Shown here: positions 25,477 to 34,382 of the stretch, piece after piece
Position numbering within the stretch: position 1 is the first letter of the stretch
Layout of the letters: the number at the start of each line of letters is the position of its first letter
From: Hoeflea phototrophica DFL-43
Lineage (GTDB): Bacteria; Pseudomonadota; Alphaproteobacteria; Rhizobiales; Rhizobiaceae
Direction: 5' to 3'
Length of the DNA stretch: 64,000 nt
Assembly: GCF_000154705.2 (NCBI RefSeq)
Contig: NZ_CM002917.1
Coordinates: forward strand, 1,878,461-1,942,460
Position numbers and translations under genes: made by a program
The notes under the pieces: model-generated
The model's database searches: none
Told to the model about the DNA's origin: nothing
What the model saw: the letters and a program-made list of their open reading frames with translations, nothing else

Positions 25477-25740
25477 GGGCGTGGTCCTGTTGTTCTGTCG
25501 TTCAGGTTGGCGGGCCGGGCCGACAGCAAGCGGGTCCGGGCATTGGCGTCCGCCGATCGCGCTCGGCAATCAGTTCAAGGCCTTCAGCAAGCACCTCCAC
25601 CAATAGACCCAAACCTTACATTGGATTCGATCTTTCCATCATACGTCGCGGAAATTTTGTTGCTGGTCAACGCCGCGGCGAGGCTTCACGCCACGCGATA
25701 GCCGGGTTAAATTGGGCGCAATCAACAAGGATTCCCGCGC

Positions 25741-26565
25741 ATGACAGTCGTAGAGTTGAAACAGACCCCGCCCACAGGCCTGGTTACGTCGCAAATGCAT
25801 GGAAGCGTGCTGCGCCTCGAGATGAACAACCCGCCTGCAAATGCGCTCTCGATTGCCATGATGCAGGCGCTGATGGATGCGTTTGAAGCGGCCCGCGATG
25901 ACGGGGCGGTTCGGGTGATTGTGCTGGCCTCGGCAACCCCGGGCAAGCTGTTCTCGGCTGGTCATGACCTCAAGGAACTCACCCTGCATCGCGCTGATCA
26001 AGACAGGGGCAGGGCGTTTTTTGCGAAAACCATGAAGCTCTGCGCCGAGCTGATGCAGGCAATCGTCCACCTTCCCAAACCGGTGATTGCCGAGGTCGAT
26101 GGTCTGGCCACGGCCGCGGGCTGTCAGCTGGTGGCATCCTGCGATCTGGCGATCTGTACCGACACCGCGGCCTTCTGTACGCCGGGCGTCAACATCGGCC
26201 TGTTCTGCTCCACGCCGATGGTGGCGCTGTCGCGCAATGTGAACCGCAAGCAGGCCATGGAAATGCTGCTGACCGGCGAAACCATTGATGCCTCGACCGC
26301 GCGCGAGTTCGGTCTGATCAACCGCATCGTGCCGCGCCAGTACCTCAATCAGGTTGTCATGAAATACGCCGAAATCATTGCTTCGAAATCACCTTTGACG
26401 GTCAAGATCGGCAAGGAAGCCTTCTACCGTCAGGCCGAAATGTCGCTTGAGGAGGCTTATGAATACACCGCAGGCGTGATGGTCGAAAACATGATGATCC
26501 GTGATGCCGAAGAAGGCATCAACGCCTTCATCACCAAACGCATGCCGGAATGGACGGGGGAGTGA
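25741..26565 (+). CDS. Enoyl-CoA hydratase/isomerase family protein
   Basis: A 274-residue crotonase-fold enzyme. Motifs include MNNPPANALSIAMMQAL near 29-45, the oxyanion-hole segment KLFSAGHDLKEL near 70-81 and the second hole DGLATAAGCQLVASCDL near 120-136. The second catalytic glutamate of classical hydratases (usually in GxxxxPE/GGG-TQ) is not obvious: the region reads TPGVNIGLFCSTP, as in ECHDC3-like members. So it may be an isomerase or another crotonase-fold enzyme rather than a true hydratase. Confidence 0.85.
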   Translation: MTVVELKQTPPTGLVTSQMHGSVLRLEMNNPPANALSIAMMQALMDAFEAARDDGAVRVIVLASATPGKLFSAGHDLKELTLHRADQDRGRAFFAKTMKLCAELMQAIVHLPKPVIAEVDGLATAAGCQLVASCDLAICTDTAAFCTPGVNIGLFCSTPMVALSRNVNRKQAMEMLLTGETIDASTAREFGLINRIVPRQYLNQVVMKYAEIIASKSPLTVKIGKEAFYRQAEMSLEEAYEYTAGVMVENMMIRDAEEGINAFITKRMPEWTGE

Positions 26566-26779
26566 CTGCGCGACGTTGATGGACTTGAAAGGAAACTATG
26601 GCTACATTATCTCAGGTTTCGAATGGAGCTTTAGGAACATGCATCGATTTGTGATCAAAGACGGGCAGCCTGACAGCAACAAGCCTAATCAACCCAAGCC
26701 GGGACAGTACGGCCCGTCCCCAGTATATCTTTAGACACCTGCGCAGCTAACAGGTAAGCATTAATCCCGCTTACATTGG

Positions 26780-27409
26780 TCAGGTTGCCATCTGGTTGTC
26801 GCGTTCAAGCTCTGCCTTGCGGGCGCAAAGACGCCTGTCTTGAGAAATGTTCATAAGGTCCTCCAACACAATCATTGATTTCTCGGCCAGAATTGTGGCT
26901 TGTTCCACCATTCGGAACATATCCTTTATCATCAACAATTTCCGGTCCCTGTCGTAAGATTTGAACTCGGCGCTCCGCAATTCGATAACGAAATTGTCCA
27001 TAACAGCCAGGTGGTGGTAAAATTGGACGACCAGGGGGATTTCCTCGCGCCCGAGCGCGGCAATCTCTGCTTTGATTGATCCGAATATCTCAGGGCCGGG
27101 ATACCTGCTGAAATGGGGAGAGTAGTCTTTATTCCCTTTGGTTCTTAGCTTATTTTCGATGATCGGGATCGTTTCTTCCTGATTTGGTGCCTTTTTGAGC
27201 ATCAACCATTGGACTTCAATCTCTGCCCGAATGGCGGCCCGCAGGTCGTTGCGTTTTTCCCGGCGAAGCAGGTATTGTTTGGTCAGCCAAGCAAAGATTG
27301 CAGCAAATCCGGTGAGCGCCACGCTTGCGAACCCAAGCACACCGGTTATGGTTGCTGGTATGTGTTTCGCATCGCTGATCCCTAGCCATGAAATTACATC
27401 CATCATCAT
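26780..27409 (-). CDS. Unknown membrane-anchored helical protein
   Basis: About 209 residues from the ATG cluster at 27403-27409. One strong transmembrane segment lies near residues 22-45 (ITGVLGFASVALTGFAAIFAW), followed by a basic stretch (KQYLLRREKRNDLR) and a helical cytoplasmic part. No family recognised. Its GC content is lower than the neighbours and it is flanked by short unassigned gaps, which suggests recent acquisition. In layout it resembles the 8144-8863 protein, but I see no convincing sequence similarity between them. Confidence 0.6.
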   Translation of the reverse strand: MMMDVISWLGISDAKHIPATITGVLGFASVALTGFAAIFAWLTKQYLLRREKRNDLRAAIRAEIEVQWLMLKKAPNQEETIPIIENKLRTKGNKDYSPHFSRYPGPEIFGSIKAEIAALGREEIPLVVQFYHHLAVMDNFVIELRSAEFKSYDRDRKLLMIKDMFRMVEQATILAEKSMIVLEDLMNISQDRRLCARKAELERDNQMAT

Positions 27410-27481
27410 TCGGTGCAATCCAGTCTTGCCGGGTTGGTAGGAACTGTGGGACGATTATTCAACCAAAGCGCGTAAAGATCA

Positions 27482-27913
27482 ATGTTTGAACCCCACATCA
27501 CAATGATCACGCTCGGTGTCGCCGATATCGCCGCCTCGACCGCTTTTTACCAGCGCCTCGGGTTCAGGCGCTCATCTGCCTCCAACGATAATGTGACCTT
27601 CTTTCACACCAATGGCACCGTGCTGGGCCTGTTCGGCCGCGATGCGCTGGCTCAAGACGCCGGGATCGAGCCAACGGCGAAGCAGGGTTTTGAAGCTGTT
27701 TCGCTGGCGCACAACCTGGCGTCACCCGAAGCCGTGGATGCCGCCTGGGATTTTGCTGTCGAATGTGGGGCTACACCCGTAAAAAGGCCGGAAAAAGTCT
27801 TCTGGGGTGGCTATTCGGGCTATTTCGCAGACCCGGACGGACACCTGTGGGAACTGGCCCACAATCCCTTCGCGCCATTGGACGAAAACGGCCATATGGG
27901 CTTGCCAGACTGA
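27482..27913 (+). CDS. VOC family (glyoxalase-like) protein
   Basis: A 143-residue vicinal-oxygen-chelate protein with two babb modules: ITLGVADIAASTAFYQRLGF at 8-27 and VFWGGYSGYFADPDGHLWEL at 105-124. Glu123 in the HLWELAHNP motif is a likely metal ligand. Members act as lyases, dioxygenases or antibiotic-binding proteins; no specific substrate can be given. Confidence 0.85.
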   Translation: MFEPHITMITLGVADIAASTAFYQRLGFRRSSASNDNVTFFHTNGTVLGLFGRDALAQDAGIEPTAKQGFEAVSLAHNLASPEAVDAAWDFAVECGATPVKRPEKVFWGGYSGYFADPDGHLWELAHNPFAPLDENGHMGLPD

Positions 27914-27938
27914 CCGCTGATCAGGACACGAGGGCGCT

Positions 27939-28274
27939 CTACCGGCGTCTAAAAAACTCGTTGTCGTCATAGTCGGGCCGGAAACACCGCAACACCGCGC
28001 AGGAATTCGTGTCCTTGGCCGGAACAGTTGCCCGCTGGGTCACCTCGCCCTGCAGGCAGGAATTGGCGTTGGCCACGTAGCGATCATACAGGGTGATCCC
28101 GGGCGTTCGCTTGGAGGGATAGCGCAGAATGGCAGCTCCTTCATTGGCAAGTACCTGCTTGATCGCGGCACAACTCTGTCCGGTGGTCTGTATGCGGCTG
28201 ATGGCCGAGGCCGGACCGGCGAGCGCCACTGTTGCGACGACCGAGAATAGGGCAATTCCGAGTCTCCGTTGCAT
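27939..28274 (-). CDS. Small exported protein of unknown function
   Basis: A 111-residue protein from ATG 28274, which has AAGGAG just upstream; the longer frame to 28358 is not supported. A signal peptide spans about residues 1-24 (MQRRLGIALFSVVATVALAG then PASA). The mature part has four cysteines (SCAAIKQ, SCLQG, SCAVLRCF), likely forming two disulfides in the periplasm, and resembles small periplasmic proteins common in rhizobia. Function unknown. Confidence 0.7.
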   Translation of the reverse strand: MQRRLGIALFSVVATVALAGPASAISRIQTTGQSCAAIKQVLANEGAAILRYPSKRTPGITLYDRYVANANSCLQGEVTQRATVPAKDTNSCAVLRCFRPDYDDNEFFRRR

Positions 28275-28490
28275 CTCAAGCTCCTTGGTTAGCTGACTGG
28301 GGATTAAGCACTCAATGTGGCGCTGCTGTGGTGCCGGCACAGGGACTGCGTCTGACAATTGCGTGATCCGCGCAAGCCGGGCTGGCAGAACGCATTACGG
28401 GCAAGCGGCGATACTCTGCGAAGACCTGATGCCTTGACGCGGCAGGAGCCGGTTGCGACAACCTCGACAGACCGAGCCGGAACATGTCCC

Positions 28491-29033
28491 ATGAATCACG
28501 AGACTTATGACAATGCCTACATCTCCGGAATCCTGCAGTCGGTGAGGACCATTGCGGTTGTCGGCGCGTCCGCCAATGACGTGCGCCCGAGCTATTTCGT
28601 GATGAAATACATGCTCGACAAGGGATACCGGGTGATCCCGGTCAATCCGGGGCAGGCGGGCAAGGAAATATTGGGGCAGCTGAGCTATGCGCGGCTCGGC
28701 GAAATCCCCGGACCAGTCGACATGGTCGACATCTTCCGCGCCTCCGGCGCGGTACCCGGCATTGTCGAGGAAACCCTGTCGCTCGATCCCTTGCCCAAGG
28801 TGATCTGGATGCAATTGACCGTTCGCCATGACGAAGCCGCAGCTCGCGCCGAAGCTGCCGGCCTTCAGGTGGTGATGAACCGCTGCCCCAAGATCGAATA
28901 TGCGCGCCTGTCGGGCGAAATCGGCTGGAACGGCGTTAATTCGGGCGTGATCTCGTCGCGCAAGCCGGTGATGCGGTCCGGCTTCCAGAGTTATGGGCTG
29001 CGGATCAAACCGGACGGCCGCGACAACGGCTGA
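28491..29033 (+). CDS. CoA-binding domain protein (YccU type)
   Basis: A 180-residue Rossmann-fold CoA-binding protein: RTIAVVGASANDVRPSYFV near 20-38, GYRVIPVNPGQAG near 46-58, and VIWMQLTVRHDEAA and VVMNRCPKIEYARL in the second half, which match the YccU/COG1832 family. ATG 28491 fits the family start; the frame runs open to 28359. Function of the family is not established; binding of CoA is inferred from the fold. Confidence 0.85.
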   Translation: MNHETYDNAYISGILQSVRTIAVVGASANDVRPSYFVMKYMLDKGYRVIPVNPGQAGKEILGQLSYARLGEIPGPVDMVDIFRASGAVPGIVEETLSLDPLPKVIWMQLTVRHDEAAARAEAAGLQVVMNRCPKIEYARLSGEIGWNGVNSGVISSRKPVMRSGFQSYGLRIKPDGRDNG

Positions 29034-29157
29034 CGGGCCTGAGCGCAGGGGGACTCTGCCGATTTGACGCCACAGTTTCAGTCCATCGCGGGGACGCAGC
29101 TGCGTGCTGTGCTTCAATTGCGTGATCTCGCGATGTGAAATTGTTCAGGAGCCGCCG

Positions 29158-29616
29158 ATGATCCGGATCTTCAAACTGATGCGCACCACCGCGTTTCTCG
29201 CAGTTCTGTGCGTGTCGCTCGCCACCACATCTTTAAGTCTCGGGGTCTGGGCAGTGTCGCTGACGGCACAGGTCACCACCATGACCGCGAGCGCCGCTGC
29301 CGCAGCCATTGCCCATCGCAAGGCGATTGCCGCAGCGGTGCTGCGCACCAAGGCCAAGGCGCGGCTCCGGCGGGCCCTGGTAGTGGTGCCGGTGGCAGGC
29401 ATCGCCGCGGCCATTGCCTTCGAGCGCGAGGACTATCTTGAATGGAAGCAGGACAATCCAGACGGCGATCTTGAAACTTATGGCTGCGAGGTGAGCGCGG
29501 TGTCGGCCGAGGTTGTCGATGACGTGCTGCAGGATCTTCCCGAACAAGTTCGCCCCTCGCGCGACTGGCTGCTCTCGCGCCTGCCCGAATGTGCGGATCC
29601 CGCTGCGCAGCTGTGA
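29158..29616 (+). CDS. Unknown protein with two hydrophobic segments
   Basis: A 152-residue protein with GGAG before ATG 29158. A hydrophobic N-terminal helix (about 10-38) and an alanine-rich stretch lead to a basic AKARLRRA segment and a second hydrophobic helix (about 72-88), followed by an acidic soluble tail with two cysteines (YGCEVS and LPECADP). No family recognised. It stands alone between the CoA-binding gene and metZ. Confidence 0.6.
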   Translation: MIRIFKLMRTTAFLAVLCVSLATTSLSLGVWAVSLTAQVTTMTASAAAAAIAHRKAIAAAVLRTKAKARLRRALVVVPVAGIAAAIAFEREDYLEWKQDNPDGDLETYGCEVSAVSAEVVDDVLQDLPEQVRPSRDWLLSRLPECADPAAQL

Positions 29617-29837
29617 GGCGCGGCCCTGGCCCCGCCGCTTTTGCAGTCTTCGCTTTCACAGCTTGGATCTTTCGCAGCATGATTTTCCCCGATCGGTGCT
29701 GAAATTGCGCCTCAAGCATGTCCCTAGGCCTGTCGGCGCAAAATTCTTCTTTGACCAGCGCGCGGACATGCGGGATAAACGCCGCGACACCCAACACGGG
29801 CCGCAACCGGCCCCACAGGGCACAAGGGGAGAGGTCC

Positions 29838-31121
29838 ATGTCGAACAATCAACCAGGTTTCAACACGCTTGCCATCCATGCCGGTGCGCAGCCAGATCCG
29901 GCCACAGGCGCGCGCGCCACGCCGATCTACCAGACCACCAGCTTTGTTTTCGAGGATGCCGATCATGCTGCCTCGCTGTTCGGCCTGAAAGCCTTCGGCA
30001 ACATCTACACCCGCATCATGAACCCGACACAGGCCGTGCTTGAAGAGCGTCTGGCGGCGCTTGAGGGCGGCACCGCAGCCCTTGCCGTGGCTTCTGGCCA
30101 CGCTGCGCAACTGCTGGTGTTCCACACCATCATGAGCCCCGGCGACAACTTCATCGCCGCCAACCGGCTTTACGGTGGTTCGATCAACCAGTTCGGCCAG
30201 TCCTTCAAATCCTTCGACTGGCATGTGCGCTGGGCCGATCCGGCCGATATGGCCAGCATCGAGGCCCAGATCGATGATCGCACCAAGGCGATCTTCATCG
30301 AGAGCCTTGCCAACCCGGGCGGCACCTTTGTTGACATCAACGCCATAGCCGAAGTCGCGCGCAAGCACGGCCTGCCACTGATCGTCGACAACACCATGGC
30401 CTCACCTTATCTCATCCAGCCGATCGAGCATGGCGCCGACATCGTGGTGCATTCGCTGACCAAGTTCATCGGCGGCCACGGCAACTCGATGGGCGGCGTG
30501 ATTGTCGACGGTGGCTCCTTCGATTGGTCGAAATCCGGCAAATACCCGATGCTCAGCGAGCCGCGGCCTGAATATGGCGGCATGGTGCTGCATGAAACCT
30601 TCGGCAATTTTGCCTTTGCGATTGCCTGCCGGGTGCTGGGCTTGCGCGATTTCGGCCCCGCCATCTCGCCGTTCAACGCCTTCATGATCCTGACCGGCAT
30701 CGAGACCCTGGCGCTGCGCATGCAGCGCCACTCGGACAACGCGCTGGAAGTGGCAAACTGGCTGGCCAAGCACGACAAGGTGGCCTGGGTGTCCTATGCC
30801 GGCCGTTCCGAGCATGAGAACCACGCGCTGCAGCAGCGCTATTCGCCCAAGGGCGGTGGCGCGGTGTTCACCTTTGGCCTGAAGGGCGGCTACGACTCCG
30901 GCGTCAAGTTCGTCGAGGGCCTTGAGATGTTCTCGCATCTGGCCAATATCGGCGACACCCGCTCGCTGGTCATCCACCCGGCCTCGACCACCCACCGCCA
31001 GCTCACGCCCGAGCAGCAGGTGGCTGCCGGCGCCGGTCCCGACGTGGTGCGTCTCTCGGTCGGCATCGAAGACGTCAAGGACATCATTGCCGATCTGGAG
31101 CAGGCGCTCGCCAAGGCCTGA
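29838..31121 (+). CDS. metZ: O-acetyl/O-succinylhomoserine sulfhydrylase
   Basis: A 427-residue PLP enzyme of the Cys/Met metabolism family that makes homocysteine from activated homoserine and sulfide. Motifs: ATPIYQTTSFVFEDADHA at 27-44, SGHAAQLLVFHTIMSPGDN, and the PLP lysine Lys209 in HSLTKFIGGHGNSMGG. The long form with FVEGLEMFSHLANIGDTRSLV is typical of O-acetylhomoserine aminocarboxypropyltransferases (MetY), so metY is an equally fair symbol. AGGGGAGAGG precedes ATG 29838. I looked for a SAM-II riboswitch in the 220-base leader and saw none. Confidence 0.92.
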   Translation: MSNNQPGFNTLAIHAGAQPDPATGARATPIYQTTSFVFEDADHAASLFGLKAFGNIYTRIMNPTQAVLEERLAALEGGTAALAVASGHAAQLLVFHTIMSPGDNFIAANRLYGGSINQFGQSFKSFDWHVRWADPADMASIEAQIDDRTKAIFIESLANPGGTFVDINAIAEVARKHGLPLIVDNTMASPYLIQPIEHGADIVVHSLTKFIGGHGNSMGGVIVDGGSFDWSKSGKYPMLSEPRPEYGGMVLHETFGNFAFAIACRVLGLRDFGPAISPFNAFMILTGIETLALRMQRHSDNALEVANWLAKHDKVAWVSYAGRSEHENHALQQRYSPKGGGAVFTFGLKGGYDSGVKFVEGLEMFSHLANIGDTRSLVIHPASTTHRQLTPEQQVAAGAGPDVVRLSVGIEDVKDIIADLEQALAKA

Positions 31122-31148
31122 TCGCGGATGTGAAGGTTGAGATTGAAT

Positions 31149-31176
31149 GGCCCGGCCTCAAAAGCCGGGCCGTTTT
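31149..31176 (+). terminator. Rho-independent terminator of metZ
   Basis: Eight-base perfect GC stem (GGCCCGGC with GCCGGGCC), seven-base loop, then GTTTT. It lies 27 bases after the metZ stop. Confidence 0.85.
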
Positions 31177-31265
31177 GCGTTCTGGGCCGTGTTCCAAGGT
31201 CTTGCCCGCCAAGGCTTCAGCTGGTTCTATTGCGCAGGCAAATGACCGAGCCGGAGCTTTTCACA

Positions 31266-32063
31266 ATGCGCCTGAGTTTTTCTGTCCTGATCTTGTGTCT
31301 GATGGTCTTCAGTCCCGCCCGGTCGGAGACACTCACCTCGATCCCGTCCGCCAGCATTGATGACCCAAAATCCTTCTGGCGGGCGGCTATGGAAGAGTTT
31401 TACGGCCCTTATGACAATCGCCGCAAATGCTGGGTTGCCGCGCGCGCAGCCGAACCGCTGTGCATGCGCCCACACCTGTTGTCCACCGTGATCGAAGACG
31501 GCGTTCCGACGCTTTATGCCGCCATGGCCGGCTACGCGATCACCCCCGAGGGTGGGCATGCAGACTGCCATGCCTGTTCGGGCAAGCTTGGCCTCGTCAT
31601 TCTCAGGCCGCGGGGAGACAGGCTGGCCCTGGTAGCCAGCAACGATCTCACCACCGATGCCGGCTCCTGGGGGCAAGTGCCGCCGGAGGAGGCCTTCCGT
31701 GTTGTCGAACTCGGGAAGAACAATCACGGCTGGCTGATGGAGTTCTATTACACCGGGCAGGGTTACACCGAGGGAGGCGTCGGGGTCTTTGGTGCGATCG
31801 GCGACAGGGTGCTCGATCTGGGTTTCATATCGACCCATTCCGACAATAGAGGAACCTGTGGCGACGGATTGGGTGTCTGCTACAAGTACAGCTATGAGAT
31901 TCTGAACGATCCAACTGTATCAGACGCCCGGTTTGGCGATCTGATCGCCCGCAAGCTTGAAAGCTCCAAGCGCGGCGCACCGGCAACGGTCCGGGTGCAG
32001 TTCTCGGAAAGCGACTTGAAGTACCTCACACCGCCCGACCTTGAGGCGGCGCTCGGCAATTGA
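31266..32063 (+). CDS. Exported protein of unknown function
   Basis: A 265-residue protein read from ATG 31266, which gives a clear signal peptide (MRLSFSVLILCLMVFSPARS, cut near 20); the frame is open from 31137. The mature part has a Cys-rich pattern (RRKCWVAARAAEPLCM, HADCHACSGK, RGTCGDGLGVCYKY) suggesting disulfides and perhaps three pairs in the periplasm. No family recognised. Confidence 0.65.
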   Translation: MRLSFSVLILCLMVFSPARSETLTSIPSASIDDPKSFWRAAMEEFYGPYDNRRKCWVAARAAEPLCMRPHLLSTVIEDGVPTLYAAMAGYAITPEGGHADCHACSGKLGLVILRPRGDRLALVASNDLTTDAGSWGQVPPEEAFRVVELGKNNHGWLMEFYYTGQGYTEGGVGVFGAIGDRVLDLGFISTHSDNRGTCGDGLGVCYKYSYEILNDPTVSDARFGDLIARKLESSKRGAPATVRVQFSESDLKYLTPPDLEAALGN

Positions 32064-32142
32064 GCCGCGTCCGTTTGATCTCTCTCAACGCCCCGTGGTG
32101 CAAGAGCGGCTAGGTTGGGTTTCCAAATAATGGAGGTCCCCG

Positions 32143-32439
32143 ATGTTCTGCAAAGCTGCATCCTGCGCAATTCTGTTTTCCGTATTCCTGCTGGGCTCCG
32201 CACCCGCTATCCAGGCCCAATCGGCCAATCCTGCCTGGCTAGACCAGCTGTCCGAACAACTGGCGATCGAGAAGGACTGCGCCGTCGACTATTTTCTCAA
32301 CATGCGGGAAGGCGAGCTCGCGGGACGGCTGACGTTCGAGGCACGCGCGCAATGCGCCGATGGCCGTCAGTTCGACGGATCGCTGACCGAGCCTGCGGAA
32401 GAATTCACCATCAGTGAATGCGGCGTTCAGGTCTGTTGA
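32143..32439 (+). CDS. Small exported protein of unknown function
   Basis: A 98-residue protein with TGGAGG before the ATG and a signal peptide (about residues 1-25, ending AIQAQ). Mature cysteines lie in KDCAVDY, AQCADG, SECGVQVC. No family recognised. Its last 13 bases overlap the convergent membrane-protein gene. Confidence 0.65.
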   Translation: MFCKAASCAILFSVFLLGSAPAIQAQSANPAWLDQLSEQLAIEKDCAVDYFLNMREGELAGRLTFEARAQCADGRQFDGSLTEPAEEFTISECGVQVC

Positions 32440-32933
32440 GAACCGTCGCTTGGCGAGGGATGCGACATATCTTCAGCCAGCCACGCCATCCGGTCGCAGA
32501 ACCACAGCTTGAACATTGAGGCGAGCATCGCGCCGAGAAATGCGGACCAGGGGTTGAGCACCCATAGGCCGTAGGCGACCGGGATCAACGAGAGCCCTGA
32601 AAGCAGCGAAAGGACAAGTGCCCCACGCGCATGGTGTTGCGGAATCGGCATCGTCTTGCGCGCCAGCCAGTGGCGTTCTCCTAGCACCGCTTTCGACGCC
32701 CAGCTCTTAAGATCGGTCGGTGGCGGAAAGGCACGTGGATTGACAAGCGTCCACGCAATCAGCCCGGCCACAGGAGCCAGGCACCACCAGCCTATCCAGA
32801 CGCGTGACCAGATGGCGAGCGTCAACAGAAGCAGGATCGGAACCCGGGTCCAGAAACTCAAGGGATTGGCATGACGCGCCCAGGTCGCGTCACTCATCAT
32901 CATCGATTGTTCAATTGCTTTGTCGAGTCGCAT
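32427..32933 (-). CDS. Integral membrane protein (DUF6653-like)
   Basis: A 168-residue protein with three to four transmembrane helices (about 30-66 and 105-145) and a polar tail. The start of the conserved part, MMSDATWARHANPLSFWTR, and the NPRAFPPP loop recall the DUF6653 family, a group of small membrane proteins of unknown function. Start may be the ATG at 32900 (MMMSDATW). Confidence 0.65.
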   Translation of the reverse strand: MRLDKAIEQSMMMSDATWARHANPLSFWTRVPILLLLTLAIWSRVWIGWWCLAPVAGLIAWTLVNPRAFPPPTDLKSWASKAVLGERHWLARKTMPIPQHHARGALVLSLLSGLSLIPVAYGLWVLNPWSAFLGAMLASMFKLWFCDRMAWLAEDMSHPSPSDGSQQT

Positions 32934-32974
32934 GGGTCCATTATCGAGATGTTGAAATGATTTGGTGATTTGCC

Positions 32975-33319
32975 ATGAGCCTAGAGAAAATAGTCCCCGT
33001 TGTCCCTACCGTCGAGCCGGAGGTGTCGAGCCCCGATCCGCAAAAGGTCATAGCCGGCAATCCCGTCCACACCACATGGAACCTGGAGGAACGAGACGGG
33101 CTCTATTGCGGCATCTGGCAGTCGACGCCGGGCAAGTGGACGATCTCCTATGACGAGTGGGAATATTGCCGGATTCTCGAAGGCGTGTCGGTGATTTCCC
33201 AGGATGATGGTGACGCTGTCACGGTCAGGGCCGGGGACAGTTTTGTCTTGCGGCCGGGCTTCAAGGGAAGCTGGGAAGTGATTGAAACGACTCGAAAAGA
33301 CTATGTCATTCGCTTGTGA
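32975..33319 (+). CDS. Cupin-domain protein (DUF861/Cupin_3 type)
   Basis: A 114-residue single cupin of the Cupin_3/(S)-ureidoglycine aminohydrolase-like type: WQSTPGKWTISYDEWEYCRILEG at about 46-68 and RAGDSFVLRPGFKGSWEV at about 85-102. The metal-binding His cluster of classical cupins is mostly missing in these small members. It ends nine bases before bciA, so the two are probably co-transcribed. Confidence 0.8.
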   Translation: MSLEKIVPVVPTVEPEVSSPDPQKVIAGNPVHTTWNLEERDGLYCGIWQSTPGKWTISYDEWEYCRILEGVSVISQDDGDAVTVRAGDSFVLRPGFKGSWEVIETTRKDYVIRL

Positions 33320-33328
33320 GGCCGGGGT

Positions 33329-34345
33329 ATGAGCAAAAGCGCCGCAGACGCACCTCGCGGGCACCGTGTTCTGGTCCTGGGAGGCACCGGAACCATTGGC
33401 CGCGCAACGGTCCGCGCGCTTGTTGATCAAGGCCATGAGGTCGTGTGTTTCGTCAGGGGCAAGCCTGGCGGCGAACCCGCTCCCGCACAGTCAGCACGCG
33501 GCGATTGGCCGGTCGGCGTCAGTGTCCGCCATGGTGATATCACCGATCCGCTGAGCTTTGCGCGTGATGGAATCTGTGGCGAGACGTTTGACGCATTGGT
33601 CTCTTGCCTGGCCTCGCGCACCGGTGCCCCGAAGGACGCCTGGGCGATCGATTGCCAGGCCCATTCGAAGGCCCTGAAGGTCGCAACAGAGGCGGGGATC
33701 GGGCAGATGGTGCTGCTCTCGGCGATCTGTGTGCAGAAGCCGCTGCTCGAATTCCAGAAGGCCAAACTCGCCTTCGAAGCCGAATTGATGGCTTCGGGGC
33801 TGACCTATTCAATCGTGCGTCCCACAGCCTTTTTCAAATCCCTCTCAGGACAGATCGAACGGGTCCGCAAAGGCAAGCCGTTTTTGTTGTTTGGCGACGG
33901 TGAGCTCACCGCCTGCAAGCCGATCAGCGACCGCGATCTGGGACAGTTCATCGCAACTTGCCTGAAGGACGAATCCCGCTGGAACCGGATCTTGCCGGTC
34001 GGCGGTCCGGGGCCGGCCATCACCCCGCGTGAGCAGGGCGATAAGCTGTTTGCGCTGCTCGGCAAAGAACCGAAATTCAAACATGTCCCGGTGGCGATGA
34101 TGGATGTCATCATCAAGCTGCTGTCCGTTGCCGGGCATGTGTCGCCACGGCTTGCGGACAAGGCCGAACTGGCGCGGATCGGCCGCTACTACGCCACGGA
34201 ATCCATGCTGGTTCTTGATCCGGCAACAAACCGCTACGATGCGGATGCAACACCATCCTTCGGTTCCGACACGCTGTTTGACTATTACGAGCAGATGCTC
34301 CGCGGCGGAGCCTCGGTCGAGCGCGGCGACCACGCGGTGTTCTGA
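33329..34345 (+). CDS. bciA: Divinyl (proto)chlorophyllide 8-vinyl reductase, BciA type
   Basis: A 338-residue NAD(P)H-binding Rossmann protein. The start RVLVLGGTGTIGRATVRALVDQGHEVVCFVRG is the dinucleotide site. Diagnostic of the BciA/plant DVR family are SCLASRTG near residue 92, MVLLSAICVQKPLLEFQKAK near 127-146, and YSIVRPTAFFKSLSGQI near 158-174. The enzyme reduces the 8-vinyl group of divinyl chlorophyllide in (bacterio)chlorophyll synthesis. Its presence suggests that the organism is a phototroph or descends from one. No other photosynthesis gene is in this window. A cupin gene is nine bases upstream. Confidence 0.85.
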   Translation: MSKSAADAPRGHRVLVLGGTGTIGRATVRALVDQGHEVVCFVRGKPGGEPAPAQSARGDWPVGVSVRHGDITDPLSFARDGICGETFDALVSCLASRTGAPKDAWAIDCQAHSKALKVATEAGIGQMVLLSAICVQKPLLEFQKAKLAFEAELMASGLTYSIVRPTAFFKSLSGQIERVRKGKPFLLFGDGELTACKPISDRDLGQFIATCLKDESRWNRILPVGGPGPAITPREQGDKLFALLGKEPKFKHVPVAMMDVIIKLLSVAGHVSPRLADKAELARIGRYYATESMLVLDPATNRYDADATPSFGSDTLFDYYEQMLRGGASVERGDHAVF

Positions 34346-34382
34346 CGCCCAGAATTTGCGATGAGAAGTGGCGGCTTGAAAC

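Noticed and set aside
26582..26734. Short ORFs with a decent AGGAAA ribosome site after the enoyl-CoA hydratase gene
   Set aside because: The best-placed ORF is only 18 codons, not hydrophobic and without context; too weak to call.
29617..29837. SAM-II riboswitch before metZ
   Set aside because: Alphaproteobacterial met genes often have one, but I could not find its conserved loop and pseudoknot pattern in the leader.
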